The position numbers were made by a program, and so were the translations under genes. DNA of 64,000 bases, taken from positions 62,001-126,000 of the forward strand of contig NZ_JAGMUL010000169.1 of assembly GCF_019049285.1 (NCBI RefSeq). Direction: 5' to 3'. Position 1 is the first letter of the stretch. The number at the start of each line of letters is the position of its first letter. Of the stretch, positions 1-8,733 are shown in pieces. The notes beneath the pieces were generated by a model. It did not search any database and had not been told where the DNA came from. It saw only the letters and a program-made list of their open reading frames with translations. The stretch is from Streptomyces sp. AC550_RSS872. GTDB lineage: Bacteria; Actinomycetota; Actinomycetes; Streptomycetales; Streptomycetaceae.

Positions 1-325
1 CGACAAGGAAGTCCTCTACTTCAAGGACTTCAACTCCGGCGCCATGATCGAAAACATCGTCGGCCGCGCCAAGAAAATGGCGATCAAGGACTTCCTCGAA
101 CACAACCAGAAGGGCCTGCGCGTCTCCCACCTCCTCCAAGCCTGCGTGGACGAGTTCAAGGAGAACGAAGACCTGCCCAACACCACCAACCCCGACGACT
201 GGGCCCGCATCTCCGGAAAGAAGGGCGAACGGATCGTCTACATCCGCACCCTCATCACCGGAAAGCAGGGCGCAGACACCGGACGCTCCATCGACACGGT
301 GGCAAACACCGGTCAGTACCTGTAA
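1..325 (+). CDS. arc: Proteasome-associated ATPase ARC, C-terminal part
   Basis: The window opens inside this gene; only the last 107 or so codons are present, so the AAA+ motor core lies outside. The visible part is the C-terminal helical region of the ARC/Mpa ring ATPase, which binds pupylated substrates and threads them into the 20S proteasome. The protein ends in Gln-Tyr-Leu, the C-terminal tail type by which ARC/Mpa docks in pockets of the PrcA ring. Its place directly upstream of dop, pup, prcB and prcA supports the call. A strong hairpin terminator follows at once, so arc is probably transcribed separately from dop. The family call rests on context and on the conserved tail. Confidence 0.93.
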   Translation, partial: DKEVLYFKDFNSGAMIENIVGRAKKMAIKDFLEHNQKGLRVSHLLQACVDEFKENEDLPNTTNPDDWARISGKKGERIVYIRTLITGKQGADTGRSIDTVANTGQYL

Positions 326-335
326 AACACAGGGC

Positions 336-368
336 GGCTGCGGGTGCCCCCACCGGGCATCCGCAGCC
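336..368 (+). terminator. Intrinsic terminator after arc
   Basis: An inverted repeat pairs GGCTGCGG with CCGCAGCC, extended inward by TGCCC/GGGCA around a short loop. A run of five T residues follows at about 372. It lies 10 bases after the arc stop and separates arc from dop. Confidence 0.8.
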
Positions 369-569
369 CACTGTTTTTCCGGCCACCGCCGGCACGAACG
401 CGAGCAACGCAATGACGCAAATGATCTCCCCACCAGCGCAAAGGCGTTCTAGGCTCTTCCATACCGCCGAGTCGCGCAGTGCGGGGACGGGCACCGCACA
501 CGCACCGGAGCGCCAGCGGTACTTGAGCGGCACCCCCGACCGAGGGCGCCGCCGGGCAAGGAGGGCCGC

Positions 570-2081
570 ATGACCGTACGGCGAGTAATGGGCATCGAGA
601 CGGAGTACGGGATCTCCGTCCCCGGCCACCCCAACGCCAATGCCATGCTCACCTCATCCCAGATCGTCAACGCCTACGCGGCGGCGATGCACCGGGCCCG
701 ACGAGCCCGCTGGGACTTCGAGGAGGAGAACCCGCTGCGCGACGCGCGAGGCTTCGACCTCGCCCGCGAGGCCGCCGACTCCAGCCAGCTCACCGACGAG
801 GACATCGGCCTCGCCAACGTCATCCTCACCAACGGAGCACGCCTCTACGTCGACCACGCACACCCCGAATACAGCGCCCCCGAGGTCACCAACCCCCGGG
901 ACGCCGTCCTCTGGGACAAGGCCGGCGAACGCATCATGGCCGAAGCCGCCGAACGCGCCGCACAGCTCCCCGGCGCCCAGCCCATCCACCTCTACAAAAA
1001 CAACACCGACAACAAGGGCGCCTCCTACGGCACGCACGAGAACTACCTGATGAAGCGGGAAACCCCCTTCTCGGACATCGTGCGCCACCTCACCCCCTTC
1101 TTCGTCTCCCGCCAGGTCGTCACCGGCGCCGGCCGAGTCGGCATCGGCCAGGACGGCCACGAGCACGGCTTCCAGCTCAGCCAGCGCGCCGACTACTTCG
1201 AAGTCGAGGTAGGCCTGGAGACGACTCTCAAGCGCCCGATCATCAACACCCGGGACGAACCCCACGCCGACGCGGAGAAATACCGCCGCCTCCACGTGAT
1301 CATCGGCGACGCGAACCTCTCGGAGATCTCGACGTACCTGAAGCTGGGTACGACGGCCCTCGTCCTGTCGATGATCGAGGACGGCTTCATCGCCGTGGAC
1401 CTCGCCGTCGACCAGCCCGTCCGCACCCTCCACCAGGTCTCCCACGACCCGTCACTCCAGCGGCTCATCACCCTGCGCAGCGGACGCACACTCACCGCCG
1501 TCCAGCTCCAGATGGAGTACTACGAGCTGTCGCGTAAGTACGTGGAGGAGCGCTTCGGAGCGGACGCGGACGAACAGACCAAGGACGTCCTGTCCCGCTG
1601 GGAAGACACCCTGAACCGCCTGGAGCGGGACCCCATGAGCCTGTCCGGCGAACTGGACTGGGTCGCCAAGCGAGAACTCATGGAAGGCTACCGCCGCCGC
1701 GACGACCTCGACTGGGACGCCGCCAAACTCCACCTCCTCGACCTCCAGTACGCCGACGTACGCCCCGACAAGGGCCTCTACAACCGCCTCGCCGCCCGAG
1801 GCCGCATCAAGCGCCTCATGACCGAGGAATCCGTCGAACGGGCCAAGACCAAGCCGCCCGAGGACACCCGCGCCTACTTCCGCGGCCGCTGCCTCGAGCA
1901 GTACGCCGACGACGTCGCCGCCGCCTCCTGGGACTCCGTCATCTTCGATCTCCCCGGCCGCGACTCCCTCCAACGCGTTCCAACCCTCGAACCCCTTCGC
2001 GGAACGCGAAATCACGTCAAGGAGCTCCTGGACCGCTGTCGCACCGCAGAAGACCTGGTCAGGGTCCTGTCAGGCAGCTGA
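570..2081 (+). CDS. dop: Depupylase/deamidase Dop
   Basis: Dop removes Pup from substrates and converts the C-terminal Gln of Pup to Glu before ligation. The 503-residue protein belongs to the glutamine-synthetase-like carboxylate-amine ligase fold shared with PafA. It opens with a conserved strand containing GIETEYGIS (residues 7-15), has the family motif INTRDEPHADAEKYRRLHV in the middle, and shows the YKNNTDNKG loop near residue 146. An insertion around residues 40-70 fits the Dop loop that separates it from PafA. AAGGAGGG sits a few bases before the ATG. Next is pup, whose C-terminal Gln makes Dop activity necessary. Distinguished from PafA (7244) by sequence and by position next to pup. 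Confidence 0.96.
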   Translation: MTVRRVMGIETEYGISVPGHPNANAMLTSSQIVNAYAAAMHRARRARWDFEEENPLRDARGFDLAREAADSSQLTDEDIGLANVILTNGARLYVDHAHPEYSAPEVTNPRDAVLWDKAGERIMAEAAERAAQLPGAQPIHLYKNNTDNKGASYGTHENYLMKRETPFSDIVRHLTPFFVSRQVVTGAGRVGIGQDGHEHGFQLSQRADYFEVEVGLETTLKRPIINTRDEPHADAEKYRRLHVIIGDANLSEISTYLKLGTTALVLSMIEDGFIAVDLAVDQPVRTLHQVSHDPSLQRLITLRSGRTLTAVQLQMEYYELSRKYVEERFGADADEQTKDVLSRWEDTLNRLERDPMSLSGELDWVAKRELMEGYRRRDDLDWDAAKLHLLDLQYADVRPDKGLYNRLAARGRIKRLMTEESVERAKTKPPEDTRAYFRGRCLEQYADDVAAASWDSVIFDLPGRDSLQRVPTLEPLRGTRNHVKELLDRCRTAEDLVRVLSGS

Positions 2082-2280
2082 GGGGTACACGAACGACACA
2101 GACCGGACGTCGGCCGAACAGGGTGGAAAACCCGGCGTCCGGGAATCATCGAGATGGCCCCCGTACGTTGCAGAAACTGCGGGGCCGATGTCAGACCCGG
2201 CTTGTAGGGTCTGATCATCACCGATCGGCAGGAAAGCCGACCTGCCGACCATGTCGGGCGAAACGAGCGGGGTGAGGGAT

Positions 2281-2499
2281 ATGGCAACCAAGGACACCGG
2301 CGGCGGACAGCAGAAGGCCACGCGCTCTACCGAGGAGGTCGAGGAGCAGGCTGCGGAGACGCAGGCTTCTGAGGACCTCAAGGAGCGGCAGGAGAAGCTG
2401 AGCGACGACGTCGACTCGGTTCTGGACGAGATTGACGACGTACTCGAGGAAAATGCCGAGGATTTCGTGCGTTCATTCGTGCAAAAGGGTGGGCAGTAA
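2281..2499 (+). CDS. pup: Prokaryotic ubiquitin-like protein Pup
   Basis: This 72-residue, highly charged protein is the tag joined to lysines of proteasome substrates. It ends in Gly-Gly-Gln, so it must be deamidated by Dop before PafA can ligate it. The central stretch (residues 20-60) is rich in Glu, Asp and Leu, matching the coiled-coil segment that binds ARC. The ATG at 2281 is preceded by GGGGTGAGGGAT and gives the usual Pup length and MATKDTGGGQQ start; an in-frame start at 2251 would add ten residues not seen in Pup. The gene leads into the endonuclease-like gene and prcBA. Confidence 0.97.
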   Translation: MATKDTGGGQQKATRSTEEVEEQAAETQASEDLKERQEKLSDDVDSVLDEIDDVLEENAEDFVRSFVQKGGQ

Positions 2500-2542
2500 A
2501 GGAATTCAAACCGCTTCGCCTTCGGATTGAAGGTTGCGGGGG

Positions 2543-3154
2543 ATGAGGGTGACTGAGGATCCGAGCGCGAAGCAATGCACTGGCTGCAAGCGAGACTTGC
2601 CTCCTGAGGCATTCGCACGAGACAGGAACCGCCGTGACGGCCTGCAGGTGCGGTGCCGGGAGTGTGTAGCGGAGTACAGCGCTGCGCACTACCGGCGCCG
2701 CCGGGAAGCCGTGGGGAAGTCGGTTCGGGAGAAGGTGGACGCACCGGCCGGGCATAAGCTCTGCCGGACATGCGGTGAGATCAAGCCGCACAGCGAGTGG
2801 CATCGCAACGCCACTGCATCCGATGGCCTGTCGACGCGGTGCAAGGCGTGCCGGGCCATCCAGGGGCGACAGGACCATCTGAAGCGGCAGTACGGACTCA
2901 CGGAAGCCGAGCGCGACGAGTTGCTCGCCTCTCAAGGGGGCGTCTGCTGCATATGTTTGGCGGCTGTGCCTGAGCATGTGGATCACTGCCACGAGACGGG
3001 TAGGGTCCGTGGCGTACTGTGCTTCAGCTGCAACGCCGCACTGGGGCAGTTCAAGGATCGGCCCGACGTTATAAGGCGGGCTGCTGCTTACGTGGAAGGA
3101 ATCGCGTGGAAGCCAACACTCGTAGCACCGGGCGTCTACCAGCTGCCTTCCTGA
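2543..3154 (+). CDS. Endonuclease VII-like HNH protein inside the proteasome operon
   Basis: A 203-residue Cys-rich protein with three zinc-binding blocks. Two CxxC pairs repeat in the first half (CTGC/CREC and CRTC/CKAC). A C-terminal module carries CCICL, the DHCHETGRVRGVLC catalytic core and CFSCNAALGQF. That last module matches the His-Me finger fold of phage T4 endonuclease VII, a Holliday-junction resolvase. The first half looks like a duplicated zinc-ribbon unit. The gene sits between pup and prcB and overlaps prcB by 49 bases. I recall the same position being occupied in other Streptomyces, so it is probably an ancient operon member, not a recent insertion. Substrate and link to proteolysis are unknown. 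Starts at 2534 (TTG) or 2549 (GTG) are possible. Confidence 0.82.
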   Translation: MRVTEDPSAKQCTGCKRDLPPEAFARDRNRRDGLQVRCRECVAEYSAAHYRRRREAVGKSVREKVDAPAGHKLCRTCGEIKPHSEWHRNATASDGLSTRCKACRAIQGRQDHLKRQYGLTEAERDELLASQGGVCCICLAAVPEHVDHCHETGRVRGVLCFSCNAALGQFKDRPDVIRRAAAYVEGIAWKPTLVAPGVYQLPS

Positions 3155-3951
3155 CGCCTGGGTCGTCCTCGTTCATGGACTTTCTCTCGGAGCACCAGCC
3201 GGAGATGTTGCCCGGTAACCGTCAACTCCCGCCGACGCAGGGCGTGATCGAGGCGCCGCACGGCACCACGATCGTGGCTGTGACGTTCCCCGGCGGTGTC
3301 GTGCTCGCCGGTGACCGGCGGGCGACCATGGGTAACGTCATCGCGCAGCGGGACATCGAGAAGGTGTTCCCTGCCGACGAGTACTCGGCCGTGGGTATCG
3401 CGGGTACCGCCGGTCTGGCCGTCGAGATGGTGAAGCTGTTCCAGTTGGAGCTGGAGCACTTCGAGAAGGTCGAGGGTGCGCAGCTGTCCCTCGAAGGTAA
3501 GGCGAACCGGCTGTCGACCATGATCCGGTCCAACCTCGGTATGGCGATGCAGGGACTGGCCGTGGTGCCGCTCTTCGCCGGTTACGACGTCGATCGGGAC
3601 AAGGGGCGGATCTTCTCCTACGACGTGACCGGTGGTCGTTCGGAGGAGCAGGGGTACGCCGCCACCGGTTCTGGTTCGATCTTCGCGCGTGGTGCCATGA
3701 AGAAGCTCTTCCGTGCTGACCTCACCGAGGCCGAGGCCACGACGCTGGTGGTGCAGGCCCTGTATGACGCGGCTGACGACGACTCGGCGACCGGTGGTCC
3801 CGATGTCGCCCGCCGGATCTATCCGATCGTCACGGTGATCACCGACGATGGTTTCCGCCGGCTCGGCGACGACGAGTCGTCCGAGATCGCTCGTTCCATT
3901 CTGGAGCGGCGTCTGGAGCAGCCTGACGGCCCGCGGGCCGCGCTGCTGTAG
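3106..3951 (+). CDS. prcB: 20S proteasome beta subunit PrcB
   Basis: Catalytic subunit of the 20S core. The GTG at 3106 gives the 281-residue form whose first residues (VEANTRSTGRLPAAFLTPG) match what I remember of other Streptomyces PrcB propeptides. Self-cleavage should occur at HG/TTIVA, leaving Thr54 as the N-terminal nucleophile. The mature part shows GDRRATMG, the GIAGTAGLAVEM segment and GSGSIFARGAMKK, all usual for actinobacterial beta subunits. The start lies inside the preceding HNH gene (49 base overlap), which implies translational coupling. prcA follows after 62 bases. Confidence 0.96.
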   Translation: MEANTRSTGRLPAAFLTPGSSSFMDFLSEHQPEMLPGNRQLPPTQGVIEAPHGTTIVAVTFPGGVVLAGDRRATMGNVIAQRDIEKVFPADEYSAVGIAGTAGLAVEMVKLFQLELEHFEKVEGAQLSLEGKANRLSTMIRSNLGMAMQGLAVVPLFAGYDVDRDKGRIFSYDVTGGRSEEQGYAATGSGSIFARGAMKKLFRADLTEAEATTLVVQALYDAADDDSATGGPDVARRIYPIVTVITDDGFRRLGDDESSEIARSILERRLEQPDGPRAALL

Positions 3952-4013
3952 CGGCGGGGTTCGGTCTTTTTCTAGGTGATCCTGTGACTTCGACAGAAAG
4001 GGACGGATAACCG

Positions 4014-4784
4014 GTGTCGACGCCGTTCTACGTCTCCCCCCAGCAGGCCATGGCCGACCGGGCGGAGTACGCCCGTAAGGGCATCGCGCGTGGTCGCAGC
4101 CTGGTTGTGCTGCAGTATGCCGATGGCATCGTGTTCGTCGGTGAGAACCCGTCCCGTGCGCTGCACAAGTTCAGTGAGATCTATGACCGGATTGGTTTTG
4201 CGGCCGCCGGCAAGTACAACGAGTACGAGAATCTGCGGATCGGTGGTGTGCGGTATGCCGATCTTCGTGGTTACACCTATGACCGTGATGACGTGACCGC
4301 GCGTGGTCTCGCCAATGTCTATGCGCAGACGCTGGGCACGATCTTCTCTTCGGCGGCGGAGAAGCCGTATGAGGTGGAGCTGGTTGTCGCCGAGGTGGGT
4401 GAGACGCCTGAGGGTGACCAGATCTATCGGTTGCCGCATGACGGGTCGATCGTGGATGAGCACGGTTCGGTGGCCGTCGGTGGTAATGCCGAGCTGATCA
4501 GTAATTTCCTTGATCAGCGGCATCAGGACGGTATGAGTCTGGCCGAGGCTCTGAAGCTCGCTGTGCAGGCGCTGTCGCGTGAGTCGAACGGTACGCAGCG
4601 GGAGATTCCTGCGGAGCGGCTTGAGGTCGCGGTGTTGGACCGTACGCGTCCGCAGTCGCGGAAGTTCAAGCGGATCGTGGGTCGTCAGTTGGCGCGGCTG
4701 CTTGAGGCCAATGGGGCGTCCACTGAGGCCGAGAGTGCGGAGAACGGGGAGGATTCCGAGGAGTCCGACAGCTCCGAGGAGTAG
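4014..4784 (+). CDS. prcA: 20S proteasome alpha subunit PrcA
   Basis: Structural ring subunit of the 20S core and docking surface for ARC. The 256-residue protein begins STPFYVSPQQAMADRAEYARKG, the alpha-subunit N-terminal helix motif that gates the pore, and lacks the catalytic threonine. It ends in a long Glu/Ser-rich acidic tail (about 30 residues), common in streptomycete PrcA. The GTG start follows GAAAGGGACGG. The gene ends the prcBA unit, and a very strong bidirectional hairpin lies 18 bases after the stop. Confidence 0.96.
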   Translation: MSTPFYVSPQQAMADRAEYARKGIARGRSLVVLQYADGIVFVGENPSRALHKFSEIYDRIGFAAAGKYNEYENLRIGGVRYADLRGYTYDRDDVTARGLANVYAQTLGTIFSSAAEKPYEVELVVAEVGETPEGDQIYRLPHDGSIVDEHGSVAVGGNAELISNFLDQRHQDGMSLAEALKLAVQALSRESNGTQREIPAERLEVAVLDRTRPQSRKFKRIVGRQLARLLEANGASTEAESAENGEDSEESDSSEE

Positions 4785-4802
4785 TCCCAGCCTGTCTTGT
4801 TT

Positions 4803-4845
4803 ACGCCTGTGCCCCGGCCGGATCGCCCGGCCGGGGCACAGGCGT
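4803..4845. terminator. Bidirectional terminator between prcA and the LacI gene
   Basis: A perfect 19-base-pair inverted repeat (ACGCCTGTGCCCCGGCCGG and its complement) with a 5-base loop lies in the 75 bases between two convergent genes. T-containing stretches flank both sides (TTGTTT and GTTTC), so it can stop transcription in both directions. Confidence 0.85.
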
Positions 4846-4859
4846 GTTTCTGGGCCGGG

Positions 4860-5876
4860 CTACGGCGTGCTGGGCGGTGCTGTGGAGCCTCGGACGACGA
4901 GCTCGACGGGGATGTCGCCCGCTTTGGGTTCGCGGCCTTCCAGGACGGCCAGGAGGGCTTGCATGCCGCGTTCCCCGAAGAGCTCGGCGTCCAGGCGGAC
5001 CGTTGTGAGTTCGGGGTCGATGGCGGTGGCGAGGGCGAGGTCGTCGAGGCCGGTGACGGAGAGGTCGTCGGGGATGCGGAGGCCGAGGCGGCGGGCGGCT
5101 TTGTAGGCGCCGGCGGCGAGTTTGTCGTCGTCGCAGACGATGGCGGTGGGGCGGGGGCCTGGGGCGGAGAGTGCGGTTTCGGCGGCGGTGCGGGCTTCGT
5201 TGATGGAGATGGGTGCGCGGACGGTGAGCAGTGATGTGCCGGGGATGTCGCCGAGTCGTGCGGCGAGTTCGTGGGCGCGTACTTCGAAGGTCCAGGACGC
5301 GATGTCGGCGGCGAGGTGGAGGAAGCGTCGGTGGCCGAGGCCCAGGAGGTGGTCGGTGACCTGGCGGATACCGTCGGTGATGTCGAGGTTGACTGTGGCG
5401 GCGCCGTGGCTGCCTGCGGGGTCGCTGTCGAGCATGACGAGGGGGAGCTGGTCGCCGCGGATGGCGGTGAGGGCGTCGGCGGCCATGGAGGAGGCGATGA
5501 CGCCGTCGAGGGCGGTCTGGGCGGAGGCGAAGGGGTCGCGGGCGGGGCCGATGCCTTCGGGGGAGGGGTAGAGGACGACGCCGAAGCCGTGTTGTGCGGC
5601 GATGCGGGCGGCGCCGGTGTAGACGCCGGCGAAGAATTCGGTGGTGAGGGCGGGGACGACGAGCAGGACGGTGCGTGTGTGGCCGAGGCGTAGGTTGCGG
5701 GCGGCGAGGTTGGGCCGGTAGCCGAGTTCGCGGGCGGCTTGGCGGACGCGTTCGGCGGTGGTTTCGGAGACTCGGCCGCGCCATTTGTCGCCGAGTACGA
5801 GGGATACCGCGGCCTGGGAGACGCCTGCTGCTTGGGCTACGTCTCGGCTGGTGGGGCGGGTGCTGCCGTGTGCCAC
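4860..5876 (-). CDS. LacI-family transcriptional regulator
   Basis: The protein starts with a LacI helix-turn-helix (TSRDVAQAAGVSQAAVSLVLGDKWRGRVSETTAERV), continues with the hinge-helix region (LGYRPNLAARNLR), and then has a periplasmic-binding-type sensor domain ending around FGERGMQALLAVLEG. The length (338 residues) is normal. The GTG at 5876 has AAGGAG ten bases upstream; an ATG at 5918 would add 14 residues. It is divergent from the MFS gene and a palindrome lies between them, so it probably controls itself and the transporter. The ligand is unknown; many LacI proteins bind sugars. Confidence 0.88.
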   Translation of the reverse strand: MAHGSTRPTSRDVAQAAGVSQAAVSLVLGDKWRGRVSETTAERVRQAARELGYRPNLAARNLRLGHTRTVLLVVPALTTEFFAGVYTGAARIAAQHGFGVVLYPSPEGIGPARDPFASAQTALDGVIASSMAADALTAIRGDQLPLVMLDSDPAGSHGAATVNLDITDGIRQVTDHLLGLGHRRFLHLAADIASWTFEVRAHELAARLGDIPGTSLLTVRAPISINEARTAAETALSAPGPRPTAIVCDDDKLAAGAYKAARRLGLRIPDDLSVTGLDDLALATAIDPELTTVRLDAELFGERGMQALLAVLEGREPKAGDIPVELVVRGSTAPPSTP

Positions 5877-5920
5877 CGTCCGCCTGCTCCTTCGTCTGGA
5901 CTCGTGAACAGCGCACATGG

Positions 5921-5947
5921 TACGTATGACGGAGGACGTTATACGTA
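5921..5947. promoter_or_regulatory. Candidate LacI operator
   Basis: TACGTATGACG and CGTTATACGTA form an inverted repeat with ten of eleven matches around a 5-base centre. It sits between the divergent LacI and MFS genes and fits an operator for the adjacent regulator. The GGAGGA in its centre might also serve as a distant ribosome site for the upstream ATG at 5954. Confidence 0.6.
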
Positions 5948-5974
5948 AAACCTATGCGGAGGGCGGCCCGGCTG

Positions 5975-7234
5975 ATGAGTGGCGCATACCTGGAGGTCCT
6001 CAGGGCGAGGCATGCCGCCCGGCTGCTCGTCGGCACGCTCGTGGGCCGGCTGCCGAACGCGGTGGCCCCGCTGGCGATCGTGCTGTTCGTGCGCGCGGAG
6101 GGGGGTTCGTACAGTCTGGCCGGGGGTCTGGCGGCGGTCTACGGGGTGGCCAACGCGGTGGGGCAGCCGCTGCTGGGGCGGCTGGTGGACGTGTACGGGC
6201 AGCCGCGGGTGCAGCTGCCGGCGGCGGTGGCCTCGGCTGTCGCGATGGCGGGGTTCGCCTTCGTGGGCGTCGGCGCGCTGCCGCTCGCGTATGCGGCTGT
6301 GGCGGCCGCCGGGTTGTTCACTCCGCCTTTGGAGGGCGGCTTGCGGGCGCTGTGGTCGTCGGTCCTGCACAAGGAGGGCCAGGTGCACACGGCGTATGCG
6401 ATGGACGCGGTGGCGCAGGAGGTCATGTTCACGATCGGCCCGCTGCTGCTGACGCTGTGTGCGTCGTTGTGGTCGGCGCAGGCGGCGCTGCTGGTCCTGA
6501 ATGTGATCGGGGTGCTGGGTGCGCTGTCGGTGGTGGTGTCGCCGCCTTCGCGTGCGTGGCGTTCGGAGCCGCGTGAGGCGCACTGGCTGGGGGCGCTGCG
6601 CTCGCCGGGACTGCTGGCGATGCTGGCCTCCTTCCTGTTCATCGGGATGGCGATGGGGTCGATCGCGGTCGCGGCGGTGTCGTACGCGGACGACAACGGC
6701 GGTGACGTGGTGTACGGCTGGTTGATGGCGGGCGTGGGGCTGGGTGCGCTGGTCGGTGGTGTGGTGTACGGGGCGCGGCAGTGGGCTGGTGAGCCGGCGC
6801 GGCGACTGCGGTTGCTGGTGGCGTTTCTGGCGGTGTGTTATCTGCCGTTGATGCTGATGCCGGGTGTGGTCGCGATGACGTTGCTGGCGGTGCTCGCGGG
6901 GGTGTTCCTCGCGCCGTGCATCGCGTGTGCGTTCGTGCTCGTGGACCGGCATGCGCCGCGGGGGACGGTCACCGAGGCGTTCTCGTGGCTCGTGACGACG
7001 TTCACCGTGGGTGCGTCGGTGGGAACGGGCCTGGCGGGGCCGGTCGTCGAGGCGGGCGGGGCGCTGTGGGGGTTCGCCGTGCCGGGCGCGGCGGGGGTGG
7101 TGTCGTTGCTGGTCCTGCTGGCCACGGGGCGGGTCCTCGCAGCTCCCGCCAGGGGTGCGGTGGTTGCGGCTTCATCGGAAAATGATCCAAACCGTGCTGT
7201 CGAACCCCGTTTCAGCTCGGGGGATCGGGCGTAA
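5975..7234 (+). CDS. MFS transporter
   Basis: An integral membrane protein of about 419 residues with twelve hydrophobic stretches. The first loop region reads GRLVDVYGQPRVQLPAA, resembling the MFS loop 2-3 motif, and the halves are joined by a short polar linker (SPPSRAWRSEPREAHW, about residue 185-200). The C-terminus is a hydrophilic tail. It is divergent from the LacI gene and probably under its control, so it may export or import that regulator's ligand; the substrate cannot be told. The start at 5975 has GGAGGG eleven bases upstream; ATG 5954 is an alternative. pafA begins only 10 bases after the stop, so read-through into pafA is plausible. Confidence 0.82.
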   Translation: MSGAYLEVLRARHAARLLVGTLVGRLPNAVAPLAIVLFVRAEGGSYSLAGGLAAVYGVANAVGQPLLGRLVDVYGQPRVQLPAAVASAVAMAGFAFVGVGALPLAYAAVAAAGLFTPPLEGGLRALWSSVLHKEGQVHTAYAMDAVAQEVMFTIGPLLLTLCASLWSAQAALLVLNVIGVLGALSVVVSPPSRAWRSEPREAHWLGALRSPGLLAMLASFLFIGMAMGSIAVAAVSYADDNGGDVVYGWLMAGVGLGALVGGVVYGARQWAGEPARRLRLLVAFLAVCYLPLMLMPGVVAMTLLAVLAGVFLAPCIACAFVLVDRHAPRGTVTEAFSWLVTTFTVGASVGTGLAGPVVEAGGALWGFAVPGAAGVVSLLVLLATGRVLAAPARGAVVAASSENDPNRAVEPRFSSGDRA

Positions 7235-7243
7235 TGTTCAGTC

Positions 7244-8605
7244 ATGGACCGCCGCATTTTCGGGCTGGAGAACGAGTACGGCGTCACGTGCACGTTCAGG
7301 GGACAGCGCCGCCTGTCGCCTGACGAGGTGGCGCGGTACCTCTTCCGCCGTGTCGTGTCATGGGGCCGTAGCAGCAATGTCTTCCTGCGGAACGGCGCCC
7401 GCCTCTATCTCGACGTGGGATCGCATCCGGAATACGCGACACCGGAATGTGACAACGTGACCGAACTGGTCACCCACGACAAAGCAGGCGAGCGCATTCT
7501 CGAAGGACTCCTGGTGGACGCCGAACGACGCCTGCACGAGGAGGGAATCGCGGGCGACGTCTACCTCTTCAAGAACAACACCGACTCGGCGGGCAACTCG
7601 TACGGATGCCACGAGAACTATCTGGTGGCACGCCATGGCGAGTTCTCCCGGCTCGCGGACATCCTCATCCCGTTCCTGGTTACCCGGCAGCTCCTGTGCG
7701 GCGCCGGGAAGGTGCTGCAAACTCCGCGTGGCGCGGTGTACTGCGTCAGTCAGCGGGCGGAGCACATCTGGGAGGGCGTCTCCTCGGCGACGACGCGTTC
7801 CCGGCCGATCATCAACACGCGTGACGAGCCGCACGCGGATGCCGAGCGTTACCGTCGCCTGCATGTGATCGTGGGCGACTCGAACATGTCCGAGACGACC
7901 ATGCTGCTGAAGGTCGGTGCGACCGATCTGGTGCTGCGCATGATCGAGGCGGGCACGGTGATGCGGGATCTGACCCTGGAGAACCCGATCCGGGCGATCC
8001 GCGAGGTCAGCCATGACATCACCGGTCGCCGCAAGGTGCGCCTGGCCAGTGGCCGGGAGGCGTCGGCGCTTGAGGTGCAGCGCGAGTACTACGAGAAGGC
8101 CGTGGACTTCTGTGAGCGCCGTGGCATCCGTACGGGCACGGTCGAGCAGGTCCTGGAGCTGTGGGGCCGCACGCTGGACGCGATCGAGGCGGAGGACCTC
8201 GACCGGATCGGTACCGAGATCGACTGGGTCATCAAGTACAAACTGATCGAGCGGTACCGGGCCAAGCACAACATGACCATGTCGCATCCGCGGGTCGCGC
8301 AGATAGACCTCGCCTACCACGACATCCACCGTCGTCGTGGTCTGTACTACCTGCTGGAGAAGAAGGGGCAAGCGGCTCGTATCTGCAACGACTTGAAGAT
8401 CTTCGAGGGCAAGTCGGTTCCGCCGCAGACCACTCGGGCCCGGCTGCGCGGTGATTTCATCCGCAGGGCCCAGGAACAGCGTCGGGACTTCACCGTCGAC
8501 TGGGTTCATCTCAAGCTCAACGACCAGGCGCAGCGTACGGTCTTGTGCAAGGACCCGTTCCGTTCGGTGGACGATCGGGTGGAGAAACTCATCGCCGGTA
8601 TGTGA
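7244..8605 (+). CDS. pafA: Pup-protein ligase PafA
   Basis: PafA uses ATP to form an isopeptide bond between the Pup C-terminal Glu and substrate lysines. The 453-residue protein begins MDRRIFGLENEYGV, the PafA signature with the catalytic-base Asp/Glu region, and shares with Dop the motifs YLFKNNTDSAGNSYGCHENYLV and INTRDEPHADAERYRRLHV. It has no Dop-type insertion near residue 40. It lies downstream of the MFS gene and is closed by a 12-base-pair hairpin. With dop, pup, arc and prcBA in the same window, the whole pathway is encoded here. Confidence 0.96.
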   Translation: MDRRIFGLENEYGVTCTFRGQRRLSPDEVARYLFRRVVSWGRSSNVFLRNGARLYLDVGSHPEYATPECDNVTELVTHDKAGERILEGLLVDAERRLHEEGIAGDVYLFKNNTDSAGNSYGCHENYLVARHGEFSRLADILIPFLVTRQLLCGAGKVLQTPRGAVYCVSQRAEHIWEGVSSATTRSRPIINTRDEPHADAERYRRLHVIVGDSNMSETTMLLKVGATDLVLRMIEAGTVMRDLTLENPIRAIREVSHDITGRRKVRLASGREASALEVQREYYEKAVDFCERRGIRTGTVEQVLELWGRTLDAIEAEDLDRIGTEIDWVIKYKLIERYRAKHNMTMSHPRVAQIDLAYHDIHRRRGLYYLLEKKGQAARICNDLKIFEGKSVPPQTTRARLRGDFIRRAQEQRRDFTVDWVHLKLNDQAQRTVLCKDPFRSVDDRVEKLIAGM

Positions 8606-8641
8606 GCGTCGGGTTCCGGCGGGTTTTCCGGAACGCAACGC

Positions 8642-8670
8642 GGGCGCCGTACGTTTCCCGTACGGCGCCC
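8642..8670 (+). terminator. Terminator after pafA
   Basis: GGGCGCCGTACG and its exact complement form a 12-base-pair stem with a 5-base loop (TTTCC), 36 bases after the pafA stop. There is no long T-run, as usual in Streptomyces. The downstream lipoprotein gene starts 64 bases later. Confidence 0.75.
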
Positions 8671-8733
8671 TTCTCACGCCGTAGAGTTGCGCGCACGCCA
8701 TCCACAAGATCGACCGATTACGAGGCTCTCACC

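Noticed and set aside
4801..6036. Long minus-strand Arg/Pro-rich frame overlapping the LacI gene
   Set aside because: Another reading frame of the LacI gene, with no domain features.
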